From an uncultured Sutterella sp. (GTDB lineage: Bacteria > Pseudomonadota > Gammaproteobacteria > Burkholderiales > Burkholderiaceae_F), in NCBI GenBank assembly GCA_905198475.1, contig CAJKCQ010000089.1:1-7394 (forward strand): a stretch of DNA of 7,394 nucleotides, written 5' to 3'. Positions 5,675 through 7,394 of the stretch are shown here, in pieces. The first letter of the stretch is position 1, and each line of letters begins with the position of its first letter. The notes below the pieces were generated by a model, which was not told the DNA's origin, did no database searches, and worked only from the letters and a program-made list of their open reading frames with translations. The position numbers and the translations under genes are program-made.

Positions 5675-7279
5675 ATGCCGCCTTTTCTTCCGATCGGTCT
5701 CTCCAACTTCCCGTCGCTGCGCCTTTCGAACACCGTCTACGTGGACAAGACGAAGCTCATCTGCGGCCTGGCGGCCGAGAACCAAAGGCTCTTTCTTGTC
5801 CGGCCGCGTCGGTTCGGCAAATCCCTCCTCCTCTCCACCTTTGAATCACTTTTCCAAGACGGCCTCAAATACTTTGCGGGGCTCGAGGCGGAGAAAATCT
5901 GGAATGACCAAACTTATCAAGTAGTCCGCATCGACTTCTCTCCGCTCAAGATTTATCGATCCTATTCCGACTTTCAGACTCAACTCGAAAGTCGGATCAG
6001 ATCAGCTTTTGCACGTGCAGGCTTCGACTATCGTCCAGAATCCGGAATCCTGTTCTTCGATGCGCTCGAATCATGGCTGCTCTCGCTCAAGAACGCCTCC
6101 CTCGTGCTGCTCGTCGACGAATACGATGCTCCGCTTACCGCGCACATAGATGATTCCGACGTCTTCAGCACCATCAAACAGCTTTTGGCGCAGTTCTACG
6201 GCATCATCAAATCCGCCGATCAGGCATTTCGCTTTGTATTCATCACTGGAATAACAAAGTTCCAGGGGACCAGCATTTTTTCCGAATTCAACAACCTGCA
6301 GGACCTGACGCTACAGAAAGACTACGGCGCTCTTCTCGGGTATACCGACTCGGAGATCAAAAGGTTCTTTCCCGAATACCTCGAGGCATCTATGAAGACT
6401 CTCGGCCTGACGGAACACGAGCTCATGGAATTGATGCGAAAGCATTATGACGGCTATTGCTTTGAGGAAACATGCACCCAACACGTCTTTACGCCTTGGT
6501 CCGTTCTGAGCTTCTTCAAAACGCCGTCCCGAGGATTCAAGCCCTATTGGTATGATTCCGCAGGACAGCCCGCCGTACTCTTGAAGTTCTTGACCCATCA
6601 CGCGCTTTCTCATCCTGAGTACTATGACTCCCCAAAGATCGCGAGTTATCGTTCATTAGCCGCCACGCAGAACTACGAAAACATTGACGAGACGACCCTG
6701 CTTGTTCAAACCGGCTACCTGACGCTCAAACACTTTGAAAACGACGTCTTCACGCTCGGGTATCCCAACAAGGAGGTCGCCACCGCCATGGCGCAGCTCT
6801 ATTGCGACGAACTGCTGCGCAACGCCTCGGAATCCAGGCTGAAGTTGGCCCGCCTGCCCAAAATCCTCGCCAACGGTACCTTGGAGGAAATCGTGGCGCT
6901 TTTCAACACGGCGTTCGAAGCCGTCAACTACCAGGACTATCCGGTGACGAGCGAACACGCCTGCCGTGCCTTTCTGCACGTCCTGCTGCTCGGCGCCGCC
7001 ATGGTGACGACCGCGGAGTTCTCCAACGCCCACGGCCGCAGCGACCTGGAGGTGGAGGCTGGCGACCGCCACTGGATCTTCGAACTCAAATTCGCGACGG
7101 GAGCGAGCGCAGCGCAACGGCAGCTTGACGATGCGCTCGAGCAGATCCGCAGCCGTCGGTATGGCGCCGGCCATCTTTCGGAGAGGCGCATCATGCGCGC
7201 GGCCCTCGTCTTCGACGGCCGGGCGCGGCGGTTCACGCACTGCGCGGAGCTCCTCGAAGAGTCCCCGCGCTCCTTATAG
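5675..7279 (+). CDS. AAA-ATPase-like / PD-(D/E)XK nuclease family protein
   Basis: This 534-residue protein belongs to the AAA-ATPase-like family with a C-terminal PD-(D/E)XK nuclease domain. The family is abundant, often multicopy, and of unproven role. The N-terminus has LPIGLSNF and YVDKTKLI, followed by the variant P-loop RPRRFGKS (43-50). Walker B is LVLLVDEYD (143-151). FVFITGITKFQGTSIFSEFNNLQDL (188-210) is the conserved sensor-like block, and KHYDGYCF (256-263) is another family hallmark. At the C-terminus, LHVLLLGAAM (434-443), GRSDLEV (Asp457) and FELKF (Glu470, Lys472) form a complete nuclease active-site set. The length is normal and both domains are intact. The start fits the family, though no Shine-Dalgarno is visible. 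The middle of the gene is clearly less GC-rich than its ends and than the dap genes, pointing to transfer or recombination. Defence or mobile-element roles are proposed for such proteins but not shown here. Confidence 0.88.
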   Translation: MPPFLPIGLSNFPSLRLSNTVYVDKTKLICGLAAENQRLFLVRPRRFGKSLLLSTFESLFQDGLKYFAGLEAEKIWNDQTYQVVRIDFSPLKIYRSYSDFQTQLESRIRSAFARAGFDYRPESGILFFDALESWLLSLKNASLVLLVDEYDAPLTAHIDDSDVFSTIKQLLAQFYGIIKSADQAFRFVFITGITKFQGTSIFSEFNNLQDLTLQKDYGALLGYTDSEIKRFFPEYLEASMKTLGLTEHELMELMRKHYDGYCFEETCTQHVFTPWSVLSFFKTPSRGFKPYWYDSAGQPAVLLKFLTHHALSHPEYYDSPKIASYRSLAATQNYENIDETTLLVQTGYLTLKHFENDVFTLGYPNKEVATAMAQLYCDELLRNASESRLKLARLPKILANGTLEEIVALFNTAFEAVNYQDYPVTSEHACRAFLHVLLLGAAMVTTAEFSNAHGRSDLEVEAGDRHWIFELKFATGASAAQRQLDDALEQIRSRRYGAGHLSERRIMRAALVFDGRARRFTHCAELLEESPRSL

Positions 7280-7293
7280 TCTCTGAGAGAGAC
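7279..7293. other. Small hairpin at the ATPase stop codon
   Basis: GTCTCT (7279-7284) pairs with AGAGAC (7288-7293) around a three-base loop, overlapping the last base of the stop codon. No T tract follows, so support for a terminator function is weak. Confidence 0.25.
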
Positions 7294-7335
7294 GCTCCTC
7301 ACGAAATTCGCCGCAGGAAGCCCCTGAATTCATTC

Positions 7336-7394
7336 ATGAGGAGGAATGCGGCGCACCCGATGAAATTGCAACAAATCCATGCTGAGGATCATGC
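7336..7394 (+). CDS. Possible start of a further reading frame, cut by the window end
   Basis: ATG at 7336 opens a frame without stops to the last base (19 full codons, beginning MRRNAAHPMKLQQIH). A second in-frame ATG at 7360 is an alternative, since AGGAGG lies at 7339-7344, about 15 bases before it. No family can be recognised from so few residues, and the - strand also offers a short frame here. This is recorded only as a possibility. Confidence 0.15.
   Translation, partial: MRRNAAHPMKLQQIHAEDH

Noticed and set aside
1..7394. CRISPR arrays, tRNA or rRNA genes, direct-repeat arrays
   Set aside because: I saw no regularly spaced repeats, no tRNA-like cloverleaf and no rRNA sequence on reading both strands.

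Overview
The window is a GC-rich bacterial chromosome segment. It carries a lysine/diaminopimelate (DAP) biosynthesis cluster on the + strand, flanked on both sides by genes of the 'AAA-ATPase-like / PD-(D/E)XK nuclease' family. That ATPase family is highly repeated in gut bacteria. The codon use and the secreted binding protein (Sec signal ending ARPLLAQ) look like a gut betaproteobacterium of the Sutterellaceae type. This taxonomic guess is an inference. The DAP genes themselves resemble the Firmicutes N-acetyl pathway.

Layout. 1-51: a terminal hairpin resembling an IS200/IS605-family end. 37-243 (-): a 5' fragment of an AAA-ATPase-like gene that stops at that junction. 244-571: intergenic, with a GC-rich hairpin just before the next start. 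572-1360 (+): a family 3 periplasmic amino-acid-binding protein with no transporter partners in view. 1361-1865: a 505-base leader that I read as a lysine riboswitch (about 1459-1668) with an intrinsic terminator (1737-1773). 1866-2756 dapA, 2793-3509 dapB, 3561-4259 dapH. 4293-4335: a strong terminator-like hairpin. 4395-5498: an M20-family N-acetyl-DAP deacetylase. 5514-5544: a long hairpin. 5675-7279 (+): a full-length AAA-ATPase-like/PD-(D/E)XK protein. 7280-7394: a tail with at most the start of another frame.

How the genes work together. DapA condenses pyruvate with aspartate semialdehyde. DapB reduces the product to tetrahydrodipicolinate, DapH acetylates that, and the M20 enzyme removes the acetyl group after an aminotransferase step encoded elsewhere. 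DAP feeds peptidoglycan and lysine. The leader should sense lysine: bound aptamer keeps P1 closed and lets the terminator form, whereas free aptamer can release the 3' P1 strand to pair with the terminator arm. DapA lacks two of the four E. coli lysine-inhibition residues, which fits control by RNA rather than by allostery.

The most interesting signals are the lysine riboswitch on a Firmicutes-type DAP operon in a proteobacterium-like background, and its unusual P5 arm. Next are the antiterminator pairing, the interrupted ATPase copy at an IS-like end, and the base-composition mosaic in the intact ATPase gene.
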